Positions 26,583-35,388 of a stretch of DNA of 64,000 nt are shown piece after piece. The notes beneath the pieces were generated by a model that saw only the letters and a program-made list of their open reading frames with translations, ran no database searches and had not been told where the DNA came from. The first letter of the stretch is position 1, and each line of letters starts with the position of its first letter. Source of the stretch: Clostridium rhizosphaerae (GTDB taxonomy: Bacteria > Bacillota > Clostridia > Clostridiales > Clostridiaceae); the NCBI RefSeq assembly GCF_016765585.1, contig NZ_JAESWC010000004.1, positions 62,001 through 126,000 of the forward strand. The letters run 5' to 3'. Both the position numbers and the translations under genes were made by a program.

Positions 26583-29204
26583 ATGATGTTAAGAGAAGAT
26601 TTAAAAGATTATCCTTATATGGATAAAAACATTAATATTGAAGAACGCGTTTTGGATTTAGTAAACAGAATGACATTAGAAGAAAAAGTTCGTCAGCTTG
26701 ATATTTATTCAGGAACAGAATTTTTAGGTGATTCTAAAGTACTAACTAAATTTGAGGTCGAAAAGTATACAGAATTATTTGGTGAATTAGGTGCTGGCTG
26801 CCTGCAAGTGAGATATTCTTCAGCTAAACTCAATAATCAAATACAAAAATACCATATTATGAATACACGCTTAGGAATTCCTATATTATTTAGTGAAGAA
26901 ACTCTGCACGGATTAGTTTGGCCGGAAGCTACGATATTTCCACAGCAAATTGCTTTAGCCGGTACATTTGAACCAGACCTTGCTTATAAACAAGGCAGGG
27001 CTATTGCTTCTGAGGCACGAAGCTTAGGCATACATGAAGGGTGGTCACCTGTACTTGATTTAGCTAGGGATCCGCGATGGGGACGAGTTGAAGAAGGTTA
27101 CGGTGAAGATACTTATTTAGGTGCAAAATTTGCATATAAAATGGTAAAAGGATTACAAGGTAACGATTTAACTCAAAATAATACCATCGTATCAGAGCCT
27201 AAGCATTTTACAGGGTACGGTGCGCCAAGCGGAGGGCTGAATTGTGGACCTGCAATGTTGGGACGACGTGATCACGCAAATTATTGCTTGCCAGTATTTG
27301 AAGCAGCATTTAAGGCTGGAGCTTTAAATACGATGTGCTCTTACAATACCATTGATGGTGTGGCTGTTGCTCAAGATAAAGAATTACTTACAGATGTACT
27401 ACGTGATGAATTTAAAATGAAAGGTTTTGTCCGTTCCGATATGACGGCTATTCGTATGCTGCACACTTGTCATTATGCAGCTAAAAGCGACAGAGAAGCT
27501 ATAAAGATGGGTATAGAAGCTGGTGTGGATATGCAGTTGTATGATTATCCTCATGAAAAATATCAAAATACCCTTATTGATTTAGTTAACTCCGGAGAAA
27601 TTACGGAAGAAATTATTAATATTTCCTGCAGTAGAGTTTTAAGAGTTAAATTTATGCTGGGCTTGTTTGAAAATCCACTTACAGATGAGTCATTAAGTGA
27701 AAGAGTTGTAAACTGTCAGGAACATAAGGATATAGCATTAGCGGTTGCAGAAAAATCAATATGTCTTCTCAAAAATCAAAACAACCTATTACCACTTAAA
27801 AAATCCATTAAGAATATTGCCGTTATTGGTCCAAGCGCAGCAGTTTGCAGATTTGGCGGCTATAGTTCAGCCACCAGTGTAGATCGTGCGGTCACATTAT
27901 TAGATGGAATTAAAGCAATAGTTTCAAAAGATACTAATGTAACATATAACTCTGGCTGTAGTATATTGGATGCAGATATAAAACCTATTCCACAGAATTG
28001 GCTGCGTGATATAAACGGCAAAAATGGTTTGACTGGTGAGTATTTTAACGATTTGGATTTCTCAGGTGAACCAGTGTGTACAAGAGTGGATAGTATGATA
28101 AACTTTAACTTTATCTATTCAAAACCGGCACCAGGTGTAAATGCAGATAGATTTGCAGTACGTTGGAGCGGAACTTTATTAACTGACCATAGCTTTAAGG
28201 GCTGCATTGGACTTAGTACCATGGACAGTATGAGATTATGGATCGATAATAAATTAATTATAGATGGCTGGGAAGAACTTAATGCTAATCAAATGGTAGA
28301 TTTTGATTTTATTCAAGGTAAAGAGTATAAAATTAAAATTGAATATAAGAATGACCAAAGAGGTGCTAGAGTAATTTTCGGATATAATAATGGAAGAGTA
28401 AATATGGATGAGGCAATCCGTATAGCAAAAAATGCAGATATAGCCATTGTAGCTGTAGGTGACAGCGAGGAAACCTGCGGAGAAAATTTTGATAGAGCTG
28501 ACCTAAACCTTCCGGGTAAACAACTGGATTTAGTTAAGGCTATACATGCAACAGGCACACCTGTTGTACTGGTTTTACAAAATGGCAGACCGCTATCAAT
28601 TACATGGGAAAGTGATAATATTCCAGCTATTATAGAAGCCTGGCATGTAGGTGAACAAGGCGGTATGGCAATTTCAAAGGTTATATTTGGTGATGTTAAT
28701 CCAGCAGGCCGACTACCAATGTGCTTTCCTAAATCAGTAGGACAGCTCCCAGTTCACTATAATAGATGCCCATTTAGTGCAATCAAATATGTGGAAATGG
28801 ATTGGTTACCTTTATATCCTTTTGGATATGGACTAAGTTATACAAATTTTGCGTACTCAAATATAAGATTATCAAAGTCAGAAATCAAAGTAAATGAAAC
28901 TGTCGATGTCATGTTTGACGTAACTAATGCTGGTAACTGCAGCGGCGAAGAAGTTGCACAACTTTATATTCATGATGAATACAGCAGCGTTTTGCGTCCT
29001 TATAAGGAATTAGCAGGATTTAAGCGAATTCAGTTGGATAAAGGTGAAACAAAAACTGTAATATTAACATTAGGAAACGAGCAATTACGAGTATTAAATA
29101 AAAACTTTAAATGGGTTGTTGAGGATGGTAAATTTGAAGTCATGGTTGGCAATAATTCAGCAAATATATTGTTAACTGATGAATTCAATGTTTTACCACT
29201 ATAA
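26583..29204 (+). CDS. GH3 beta-glucosidase with inserted PA14 domain
   Basis: An 873-residue GH3 enzyme without a signal peptide. Catalytic domain strings LFSEETLHGLVWPEATIF and KHFTGYGAPSGG are present, and the nucleophile is Asp286 in VRSDMTA. A PA14 carbohydrate-binding insert spans about 480-610 (NGLTGEYFNDLDFSGEP to RGARVIFGY), followed by the rest of the GH3 C domain and a fibronectin-III-like end. Such enzymes act on beta-gluco- or other oligosaccharides; the exact bond cannot be read. It starts 28 bases after the GntR gene, with two adjacent ATG codons. Confidence 0.92.
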   Translation: MMLREDLKDYPYMDKNINIEERVLDLVNRMTLEEKVRQLDIYSGTEFLGDSKVLTKFEVEKYTELFGELGAGCLQVRYSSAKLNNQIQKYHIMNTRLGIPILFSEETLHGLVWPEATIFPQQIALAGTFEPDLAYKQGRAIASEARSLGIHEGWSPVLDLARDPRWGRVEEGYGEDTYLGAKFAYKMVKGLQGNDLTQNNTIVSEPKHFTGYGAPSGGLNCGPAMLGRRDHANYCLPVFEAAFKAGALNTMCSYNTIDGVAVAQDKELLTDVLRDEFKMKGFVRSDMTAIRMLHTCHYAAKSDREAIKMGIEAGVDMQLYDYPHEKYQNTLIDLVNSGEITEEIINISCSRVLRVKFMLGLFENPLTDESLSERVVNCQEHKDIALAVAEKSICLLKNQNNLLPLKKSIKNIAVIGPSAAVCRFGGYSSATSVDRAVTLLDGIKAIVSKDTNVTYNSGCSILDADIKPIPQNWLRDINGKNGLTGEYFNDLDFSGEPVCTRVDSMINFNFIYSKPAPGVNADRFAVRWSGTLLTDHSFKGCIGLSTMDSMRLWIDNKLIIDGWEELNANQMVDFDFIQGKEYKIKIEYKNDQRGARVIFGYNNGRVNMDEAIRIAKNADIAIVAVGDSEETCGENFDRADLNLPGKQLDLVKAIHATGTPVVLVLQNGRPLSITWESDNIPAIIEAWHVGEQGGMAISKVIFGDVNPAGRLPMCFPKSVGQLPVHYNRCPFSAIKYVEMDWLPLYPFGYGLSYTNFAYSNIRLSKSEIKVNETVDVMFDVTNAGNCSGEEVAQLYIHDEYSSVLRPYKELAGFKRIQLDKGETKTVILTLGNEQLRVLNKNFKWVVEDGKFEVMVGNNSANILLTDEFNVLPL

Positions 29205-29218
29205 TATGTATTGAAAAA

Positions 29219-29268
29219 GCACTGGTAAAAGTATCTATTGGAGATGCTTTTGCCAGTGCCTTTGTATT
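29219..29268 (+). terminator. Terminator after the GH3 gene
   Basis: GCACTGGTAAAAGTATCT (29219-29236) pairs over 18 positions with AGATGCTTTTGCCAGTGC (29242-29259), with two G-U pairs. It is followed by CTTTGTATTAT. Confidence 0.75.
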
Positions 29269-29278
29269 ATATCGCCTG

Positions 29279-29386
29279 CTAATACTCTATTCCTTCTCTT
29301 GAATAAACAACTTCATGCATATAGTGCTTTATCTCCTTCATCTCAGTTACTAAATCTGATTTTTCTATTATTGAATCAGGCACATT
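29279..29386 (-). pseudogene. Relic of cobO (last 35 codons and stop)
   Basis: Translates as NVPD...DLVTEMKEIKHYM...VYSREGIEY followed by TAG. By my alignment, 28 of 35 residues equal the end of the intact CobO at 4112-4651. No start or upstream part is present. It abuts the cobQ relic directly. Confidence 0.9.
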
Positions 29387-29387
29387 A

Positions 29388-29447
29388 ATTTAATATAGCT
29401 TCCTCAAGCCCTGAGCTTCTTATAGCACTTAAATCCTCTATGGTATT
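29388..29447 (-). pseudogene. Relic of cobQ (about 20 internal codons)
   Basis: Translates as [20 protein letters not shown], 14 of 20 residues equal to [20 protein letters not shown] in intact CobQ at about residues 300-320. Both ends are cut and joined straight to the flanking cobU and cobO relics. Confidence 0.85.
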
Positions 29448-29581
29448 CTTTCTCTCATCTCATCATCAGTAATTATTGAGGTAGCAATATATAAAACTTT
29501 ATCTTTATCCTTCAGCATCTCCTCACCAAAACTGCTTTTACCACTGCGGCTTCCTCCAGTTACTAAGATTATCTTACTCAT
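29447..29581 (-). pseudogene. Relic of cobU (first 45 codons with ribosome site)
   Basis: Starts at ATG 29581 after AGGAGATAAACAAA and keeps the P-loop [15 protein letters not shown]. 35 of 45 residues equal intact CobU, and it breaks off after MRER. The order cobU-cobQ-cobO on one strand is the same as in the intact 4.1-14.4 kb cluster, so this looks like the scar of a second whole cluster after large internal deletions. Confidence 0.9.
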
Positions 29582-29689
29582 TTTGTTTATCTCCTATTTA
29601 GTGTAATTATATTATTAAATCCTGCTATTTCATTTAATTTTAATTTATCATGTTATTAATTATATCAATATCAAAACTTATTATAAAAC

Positions 29690-29728
29690 AAAAGCAGCAA
29701 TGAAAAACTGCTGCTTTTGTTTTTTTAC
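29690..29728. terminator. Bidirectional terminator, mainly for the long alpha-mannosidase gene
   Basis: AAAAGCAGCA (29690-29699) pairs exactly with TGCTGCTTTT (29709-29718). The plus strand continues with GTTTTTTT and the minus strand with TGTTTTATAA. The stop codon of the minus-strand GH38 gene is at its edge. Confidence 0.82.
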
Positions 29729-32700
29729 TTTATTTTCAATTTAAAAGTTTTAATCTCAAATGGCTTAATCTCAAAGCTGAAGTTTTGTCCTTTAAAATCT
29801 ACCGCTTCTAAATCTCTTTCCATAAGATTGCATTCTACCACGTTTATAAGCTCATTAAACATAGTCACGTTAACTTTGCTTCTCTTATTATGGCATTCAT
29901 ATAATCTTAGAATTAAGTCGTCAGTATCTTCTGCTTTCTTAACAACCTCAATTATTACATTATCCTTATCAGCCTTAGCTAAAGATAGAGCTTTTGGCAT
30001 TTTACCTAAATGTTCATCTGAAGCTTTAGCATATAAAGGCACATTAATGTTGTAGGCATTTTGAACTGTTTTAGCTTCTTTCCAATCTCCACTATGAGGA
30101 TATAATGAATATGTGAAGAAGTGCTCTTCCTGGTCAGTAGTTAAATTAGGCTCTATTCCACTCTTAATAAGAGTAAGTCTCATAAGACCATCTTTTATAT
30201 CATGTCCATATTTACTGTCATTTAATAAACTTACTCCAAAATCTCCTTCTGAAAGATCAGCCCACTTTTGTCCAACCACTTCAAATCTAGCTACATCCCA
30301 AGATGTATTATTATGAGTTGGTCTTTCTACATTGCCATACTGGATTTCATAGGTAGCTTTATTAGTATTAATATCTATAGGGAAAGCTGCCTTTAAAAGC
30401 ACCTGATGCTCTTTCCAATCTACATAATTATTGAAGTCTATTCTTGGAATATCATTATAAATATATATCTTTTGTACTATTAAAGAATCTGAGAATTTTC
30501 TTTCAATCTTAAGTGTCGCTCTTACAGGTCCTGCTTCTATTACTTCCAAACTTTGGATATCATCTACTGCCCACATCTTTTCTTGGTAATAAATATCTAT
30601 ATCCCAGTTATCAAAGTTCATAGGCTTGTCTTCAAAGGCTTGCAGTGCATTTCCCACTTGACATTCTTTTAACACTTCTCTCATATTTTCTTTATCAAAT
30701 AAAGATTTAATCTGTGCTTTTTCATCAAATGCAATTTTAAAGAATCTATTTTCAGCGTCAGTTTTGCTAAGCTTTATATTTGATTCATTTTTAACTGTAC
30801 CTTCAATTAATGAATAAGTCTTATAGCCTAGTGCAGGAACTTTTTCTGCAAAGAATATAGCTTTGTTGTTCTCTATTCTTTGGCATACTACGTCTTTGCC
30901 ATTTTCATCTACTAAAGCTGGATTTATTATTCCCTCAGGCACTGTAAAGCTAGCTATATCATTTCTTTCAAAAGCCAATGTATTAAATACAATTAAGGAC
31001 TTTTTATCTAAATTAATATTTGAAACTATAGTGTTTAGCGCATCGTTAAGTACTTCATTGCCGTTTCCTATGATTTCTTTGTATTCTTCCTTCGTAACAT
31101 CATAAACTTCCTTTATAGAGGAACCCGGAAGTATATCATGGAATTGATTCAATAATATATTTTCCCAGCCTTTATTAAGTTTATCCTGAGGATAATTCTT
31201 ACCAAGAAGCATAGCAAGTGAACTCATCTTTTCAGCTGATGCATATAAATTCTCACTTATTCTGTTATCTCTCTTATTTCTTGCCATAGAAGTATATGTT
31301 CCTCTATGGTATTCAAGATATAATTCTCCAACCCATTTAGGAAGTCTCTTATTTTTTCTTACCTTAGTCTCAAGCTTCTTGAAGTATTCCTTGGATGTAC
31401 CCATTTTAACCTTTGGACATCCTGGTATGCCTTTATTTAATCTTCTTCCTACCTCAAGCATTTCGTAGGTAGCTCCGCCGCCGCCGTCTCCAAAGCCAAA
31501 GGAAACAAGCACATCATTGTTTATATCCTTCTGTTGGTATCTATCCCAAGCTCCAATAATAGCACCTGGATGTATTTGACCATTGTAAGTAGTAAAGTGT
31601 GAATTTGGATCTTGGTATGGATCTTTAGTAGTTATAAAGTGAGTCAATACTTCTGTTCCATCTATACCTTCCCACATAAAAGTATCATATGGCAGTTTAT
31701 TAAATTGATTCCATGCAATTTTAGTAGTCATGAAATAATTTACATCTGATTTCTTTAATATTTGAGGAAGTGCAGCGCTGTATCCAAATACATCTGGAAG
31801 CCATAGTATTTCGCTTTCCACTCCAAACTCCTGCTTAAAGAATCTCTTTCCAAAAAGAATTTGACGCACTAAGGATTCTCCGGAGGTTACATTACAATCT
31901 GCTTCTAACCACATAGCTCCTTCTGTTTCCCAAGTTCCTTCATTAACCTTTTCTTTAATCTTTTCATATACATGAGGATGGTCTTCCTTTAAAAATTTAT
32001 AAAGCTGAGGCTGACTTGACATAAACACATACTCAGGATATTCTTCCATAAGCTTTAAAACAGTTGAAAAGCTTCTTGCTACCTTTTCTCTAGTTTGTGC
32101 TACTGTCCAATGCCAAGCAACGTCAATATGTGTATGTCCCACACAAGTTGCTATAGTGTCTTCATGTCCACACAATTTTTCATAAAACTCAACTCTTAAA
32201 TAATCATTAGCTTTTTCAACACTTTCATGAAATTCTTTTGAAAATGGTTTTCTTAAATCCAAAAGATTTACTGCTTCATTTAAAACAGTAAGCATATCAA
32301 TTCTTCGCTTATCTTCCTTATTAAGTTTTTCACATACCCAAACAGGAACTTGAAGATTATAAAATAACTCTCTTAAAGGTTTGTCTATAGTTACTAAATT
32401 TATAAATAATTTAGCTTTTTTGTCAATCAAACCGCCGTAAGCATGAATGTCTATTTCATAAACCTTACCTGCCTCAGCACAGTCTGAAATAATAACTTCT
32501 CTATGATTCATATCAATACCTTGGATATGCTCGCCATTGATGTAAAGTATAAACTGAGGATTGATTGCATCCCAGCCTTCATCAAAGGTTTTTAAATTAA
32601 GCGCCGTTACTTTTCCATCAAAATTCTTAGGTATAGTAACACTTGTTTTAAACCAGCAGTGATATTCTCTTCCTCCCCAGTTTTCTCCTTTGTGAAATTC

Positions 32701-32850
32701 CTTCCACTCACCTTCAGCATTATTTATTCCTTCCATGCCAAGAAAATTGCCTTCAAGCATTTTGTAGTTTTCAATTTCAATGCTGTCAGTATACACATAG
32801 TTTTTTAATTCATGGCATATTTTTTGGACTCTTTCTAGTGCATAAAACAT
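29725..32850 (-). CDS. Alpha-mannosidase, glycoside hydrolase family 38 (long form)
   Basis: A 1041-residue cytoplasmic GH38 enzyme. The N-terminal 230 residues form the usual galactose-binding-like lead domain. The catalytic part has GHTHIDVAWHW with zinc ligands His241 and Asp243, and WLPDVFGYSAALPQIL with nucleophile Asp353. Length and domain order match bacterial class II alpha-mannosidases that trim mannose from glycans or mannosylglycerate-like substrates. It follows its regulator gene by 28 bases on the same strand and ends at a strong terminator. Confidence 0.93.
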   Translation of the reverse strand: MFYALERVQKICHELKNYVYTDSIEIENYKMLEGNFLGMEGINNAEGEWKEFHKGENWGGREYHCWFKTSVTIPKNFDGKVTALNLKTFDEGWDAINPQFILYINGEHIQGIDMNHREVIISDCAEAGKVYEIDIHAYGGLIDKKAKLFINLVTIDKPLRELFYNLQVPVWVCEKLNKEDKRRIDMLTVLNEAVNLLDLRKPFSKEFHESVEKANDYLRVEFYEKLCGHEDTIATCVGHTHIDVAWHWTVAQTREKVARSFSTVLKLMEEYPEYVFMSSQPQLYKFLKEDHPHVYEKIKEKVNEGTWETEGAMWLEADCNVTSGESLVRQILFGKRFFKQEFGVESEILWLPDVFGYSAALPQILKKSDVNYFMTTKIAWNQFNKLPYDTFMWEGIDGTEVLTHFITTKDPYQDPNSHFTTYNGQIHPGAIIGAWDRYQQKDINNDVLVSFGFGDGGGGATYEMLEVGRRLNKGIPGCPKVKMGTSKEYFKKLETKVRKNKRLPKWVGELYLEYHRGTYTSMARNKRDNRISENLYASAEKMSSLAMLLGKNYPQDKLNKGWENILLNQFHDILPGSSIKEVYDVTKEEYKEIIGNGNEVLNDALNTIVSNINLDKKSLIVFNTLAFERNDIASFTVPEGIINPALVDENGKDVVCQRIENNKAIFFAEKVPALGYKTYSLIEGTVKNESNIKLSKTDAENRFFKIAFDEKAQIKSLFDKENMREVLKECQVGNALQAFEDKPMNFDNWDIDIYYQEKMWAVDDIQSLEVIEAGPVRATLKIERKFSDSLIVQKIYIYNDIPRIDFNNYVDWKEHQVLLKAAFPIDINTNKATYEIQYGNVERPTHNNTSWDVARFEVVGQKWADLSEGDFGVSLLNDSKYGHDIKDGLMRLTLIKSGIEPNLTTDQEEHFFTYSLYPHSGDWKEAKTVQNAYNINVPLYAKASDEHLGKMPKALSLAKADKDNVIIEVVKKAEDTDDLILRLYECHNKRSKVNVTMFNELINVVECNLMERDLEAVDFKGQNFSFEIKPFEIKTFKLKIK

Positions 32851-32878
32851 ATTAACACTCCTTTTAAATTATATTAAT

Positions 32879-33970
32879 TTATTTAAGACTTATAGTTGAG
32901 TTTCTTTCAATTAATCTTATTGGAGTTATCTCCTTTACCTGACTTATTACTTTGCCTTCTAGATTATCTATAACTATTTTTGCAGCTTTTTTGCCTATTT
33001 CATAAAAATCCTGCTCTATAGTAGTTAAAGATATATCTACCTGTTCCAAAATTGATATATTATCAAACCCTATTAATGATATATCATTCGGCACATTTAT
33101 ATTAATTGATTTTAAGACCTTTATTATATCAATAGCAACATAATCGTTTTCAGAAATTACAGCAGTAACACCAATTTCTAATAGCTTTTTAAGAACTTGA
33201 TCCATACCTTCTTTGCCACACGTATCTTCAAGCTGCGAAACTATAAAATCACTTTTGATTTCTATTCCGCTATCCTTTAACGCATTGCAATAGCCTAAAA
33301 ATCTATCTCTTACCGAAGGCACTCTTTCTATATTTACACTGGAAATAAAGGCAATATGCTCGTGTCCCAGTTCAATTAAATGTTTTGACGCTTTATAACC
33401 ACCATCAAAATTATCAGATATTGAAAAGCTTAAAGGCAGAGAATCAAAGTATTTGTCTATAAGCACAATAGGATATTGATTCATGTAAAACATACTTAAT
33501 ATATCAAAGCTATGCATTCTGTTAGTTGGATAATATATTATTCCGCTTGCTCCTACTTTACTCATATTCAACAGAAATTCTCTTTCCTTGTTCTCATCGC
33601 CATCTGTACAATTTATAGATAAAAGATAACCTTTTGAATATAAATAGTCCCCAGCACCCCTTATGTAATCTATAAATCTTCCGGTTGAATTTTCATATGG
33701 AATTATCATAGAAATAATTTTAGGCCTATTCATATTCTCTAAGCCTATCGTATTGCTTAAAAAACTTCCCTGTCCTTGCTTTCTGTATATCAAGCCTCTG
33801 TTTTTAAGCTCCTCTAAGGCTCTTTTTGCAGTAATTCTGCTTACATTGAATTTAACCATAAGTTCATGTTCAGTAGGAAGTCTATCTCCCGGAAGTATTT
33901 CCTTTTTCTCTATCATATTCATTAGATGATCTACTATTTGGTTATATAACGCCTTCTTGTCATCTTCCAT
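32879..33970 (-). CDS. GntR-HTH / LacI-type sugar-binding regulator (AraR-like)
   Basis: A 363-residue regulator. Residues 5-72 are a GntR winged helix (GDRLPTEHELMVKFNVSRITAKRALEEL region). Residues about 85-360 are a periplasmic-binding-protein-like sensor (KIISMIIPYENSTGRF, GLSLIGFDNISILEQV-like segment NDISLIGFDNISILEQ). This AraR-like fusion normally represses catabolic genes and is released by a sugar. A perfect palindrome at 33985-34000 in its own leader suggests self-control together with the mannosidase gene downstream. Confidence 0.9.
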   Translation of the reverse strand: MEDDKKALYNQIVDHLMNMIEKKEILPGDRLPTEHELMVKFNVSRITAKRALEELKNRGLIYRKQGQGSFLSNTIGLENMNRPKIISMIIPYENSTGRFIDYIRGAGDYLYSKGYLLSINCTDGDENKEREFLLNMSKVGASGIIYYPTNRMHSFDILSMFYMNQYPIVLIDKYFDSLPLSFSISDNFDGGYKASKHLIELGHEHIAFISSVNIERVPSVRDRFLGYCNALKDSGIEIKSDFIVSQLEDTCGKEGMDQVLKKLLEIGVTAVISENDYVAIDIIKVLKSININVPNDISLIGFDNISILEQVDISLTTIEQDFYEIGKKAAKIVIDNLEGKVISQVKEITPIRLIERNSTISLK

Positions 33971-33984
33971 AAATACCCTCCGAT

Positions 33985-34000
33985 AAATGATATATCATTT
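33985..34000. promoter_or_regulatory. Operator-like 16-bp palindrome
   Basis: AAATGATATATCATTT is a perfect palindrome between a TATAAT-like -10 (in ATGATATAATAAG on the minus strand) and the CGGAGGG ribosome site of the regulator gene. It is the best candidate autoregulatory site. Confidence 0.5.
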
Positions 34001-34041
34001 TTATTATTTTCCATAAACTTATTATATCATATTTATTTTTA

Positions 34042-34089
34042 ATACTCAATATGCAAATTTTCTTATTTTTCATAAAAAGTAAAGCTGCA
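34042..34089. repeat. Short repeated 3' flank, copy 2
   Basis: Begins ATACTCAATATGCAAAT like 18127-18173 and ends AAAGCTGCA. Its end merges with the purD terminator stem. Confidence 0.5.
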
Positions 34090-34112
34090 GTCTATAATTA
34101 GGCTGCAGCTTT
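34071..34112 (-). terminator. Terminator of the purine operon
   Basis: AAAGCTGCAG (34081-34090) pairs exactly with CTGCAGCTTT (34103-34112). The minus strand runs on into ACTTTTTATG. It lies 15 bases after the purD stop. Confidence 0.8.
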
Positions 34113-34126
34113 GTTTAATATTTTTA

Positions 34127-35371
34127 TTAATTTCCTATATCTTTTCTATAGTATATATTTTCAAACTCTATTTTTTCCAAATCCCCATAAGCTACTTCTC
34201 TAGCTCTAGATGGATTATCTTCAAGCGAAACAACACTAAGCACTCTTCCGCCCGAGGTTTTGATTTCACCATCCTTAAATACAGCCCCTGCCGTAAATAC
34301 TTTACCTCTTATTTTATTAATATTGCCTATATTAAAACCTGTTTTATATTCTTCAGGATAACCTTTTGAAGCCGCAACAACGCAGCAGGAATATTTATTC
34401 TTCCACTTTATCTTTAATTCGGATAAATTTTTATTTAAAGCTTCTAAAATTACATGAGTAAAATCTGTTTCCATAAGTGGAAGAACTGCTTGAGTTTCAG
34501 GATCCCCCATTCGAACATTGTATTCTAAAAGATATACTCCTTTTTTGCATATCATTACTCCAAAGAATACAATTCCTATATAGTCCATTTTCTCTTCCTT
34601 AAATCCTCTTAAGGTAGGCTTTAATATATTCTCTTTAAACTCTTTCAATACTTCTTCAGTACAATAAGGATTTGGGCATATAGCTCCCATGCCGCCAGTA
34701 TTAGGGCCTTTATCCTTATCATAAATTCTTTTGTGATCCTTAGAGGATAAAAATGGTACAATTACATTTCCATCAGTTACGGCCAGTATAGAAGCTTCTA
34801 CCCCATCTAAGAATTCCTCTATGATTATTTTCTTTCCCGAACCTTTAAATACATCTTCAATCATAAAACTCTCTATGCATTTTTTAGCTTCTTCGAAATT
34901 GTTTGCTATAACTACACCTTTTCCGGCAGCAGCACCATCTGCTTTTATAACAATAGGATAGGAGGCTCTAAACAAGTATTCTGCTGCTTCCTTTGGATTA
35001 TAAAAAACTTCATATTCGGCAGTTCTAACACCATACTTTTTCATAAATTCCTTAGAAAAAGCCTTGCTTCCTTCAAGCTTTGCAGCAGCCTTGGAGGGTC
35101 CAAAGATCTTTAAACCTCTTTCTTTAAACCTATCAACAATACCATCAATTAAAGGCACCTCAGGACCTACTATAGTGATATCTATTTTTTCTTCGACTGC
35201 AAAGTTTATTAGTTCATCATAATTTGTGATATCTATATTCTTGCATTTATTTTCTAAAGCAGTGCCAGCATTCCCTGGAGCACAGTATATTTCATGAACC
35301 TTTGCACTTTGAGAAAGCTTCCATGCAATTGCATGTTCTCTGCCTCCACCGCCAATAATTAATATCTTCAT
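34127..35371 (-). CDS. purD: Phosphoribosylamine-glycine ligase
   Basis: A 414-residue GAR synthetase, second step of purine synthesis. The N-domain opens ILIIGGGGREHAIAWKLSQS. The ATP-grasp part has IKADGAAAGKGVVIA and the metal-binding region LEYNVRMGDPETQAVLPLM. It is the last gene of the purine operon, 17 bases after purH, and is followed by a terminator. Confidence 0.97.
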   Translation of the reverse strand: MKILIIGGGGREHAIAWKLSQSAKVHEIYCAPGNAGTALENKCKNIDITNYDELINFAVEEKIDITIVGPEVPLIDGIVDRFKERGLKIFGPSKAAAKLEGSKAFSKEFMKKYGVRTAEYEVFYNPKEAAEYLFRASYPIVIKADGAAAGKGVVIANNFEEAKKCIESFMIEDVFKGSGKKIIIEEFLDGVEASILAVTDGNVIVPFLSSKDHKRIYDKDKGPNTGGMGAICPNPYCTEEVLKEFKENILKPTLRGFKEEKMDYIGIVFFGVMICKKGVYLLEYNVRMGDPETQAVLPLMETDFTHVILEALNKNLSELKIKWKNKYSCCVVAASKGYPEEYKTGFNIGNINKIRGKVFTAGAVFKDGEIKTSGGRVLSVVSLEDNPSRAREVAYGDLEKIEFENIYYRKDIGN

Positions 35372-35388
35372 ATAATCACCACCATAAC

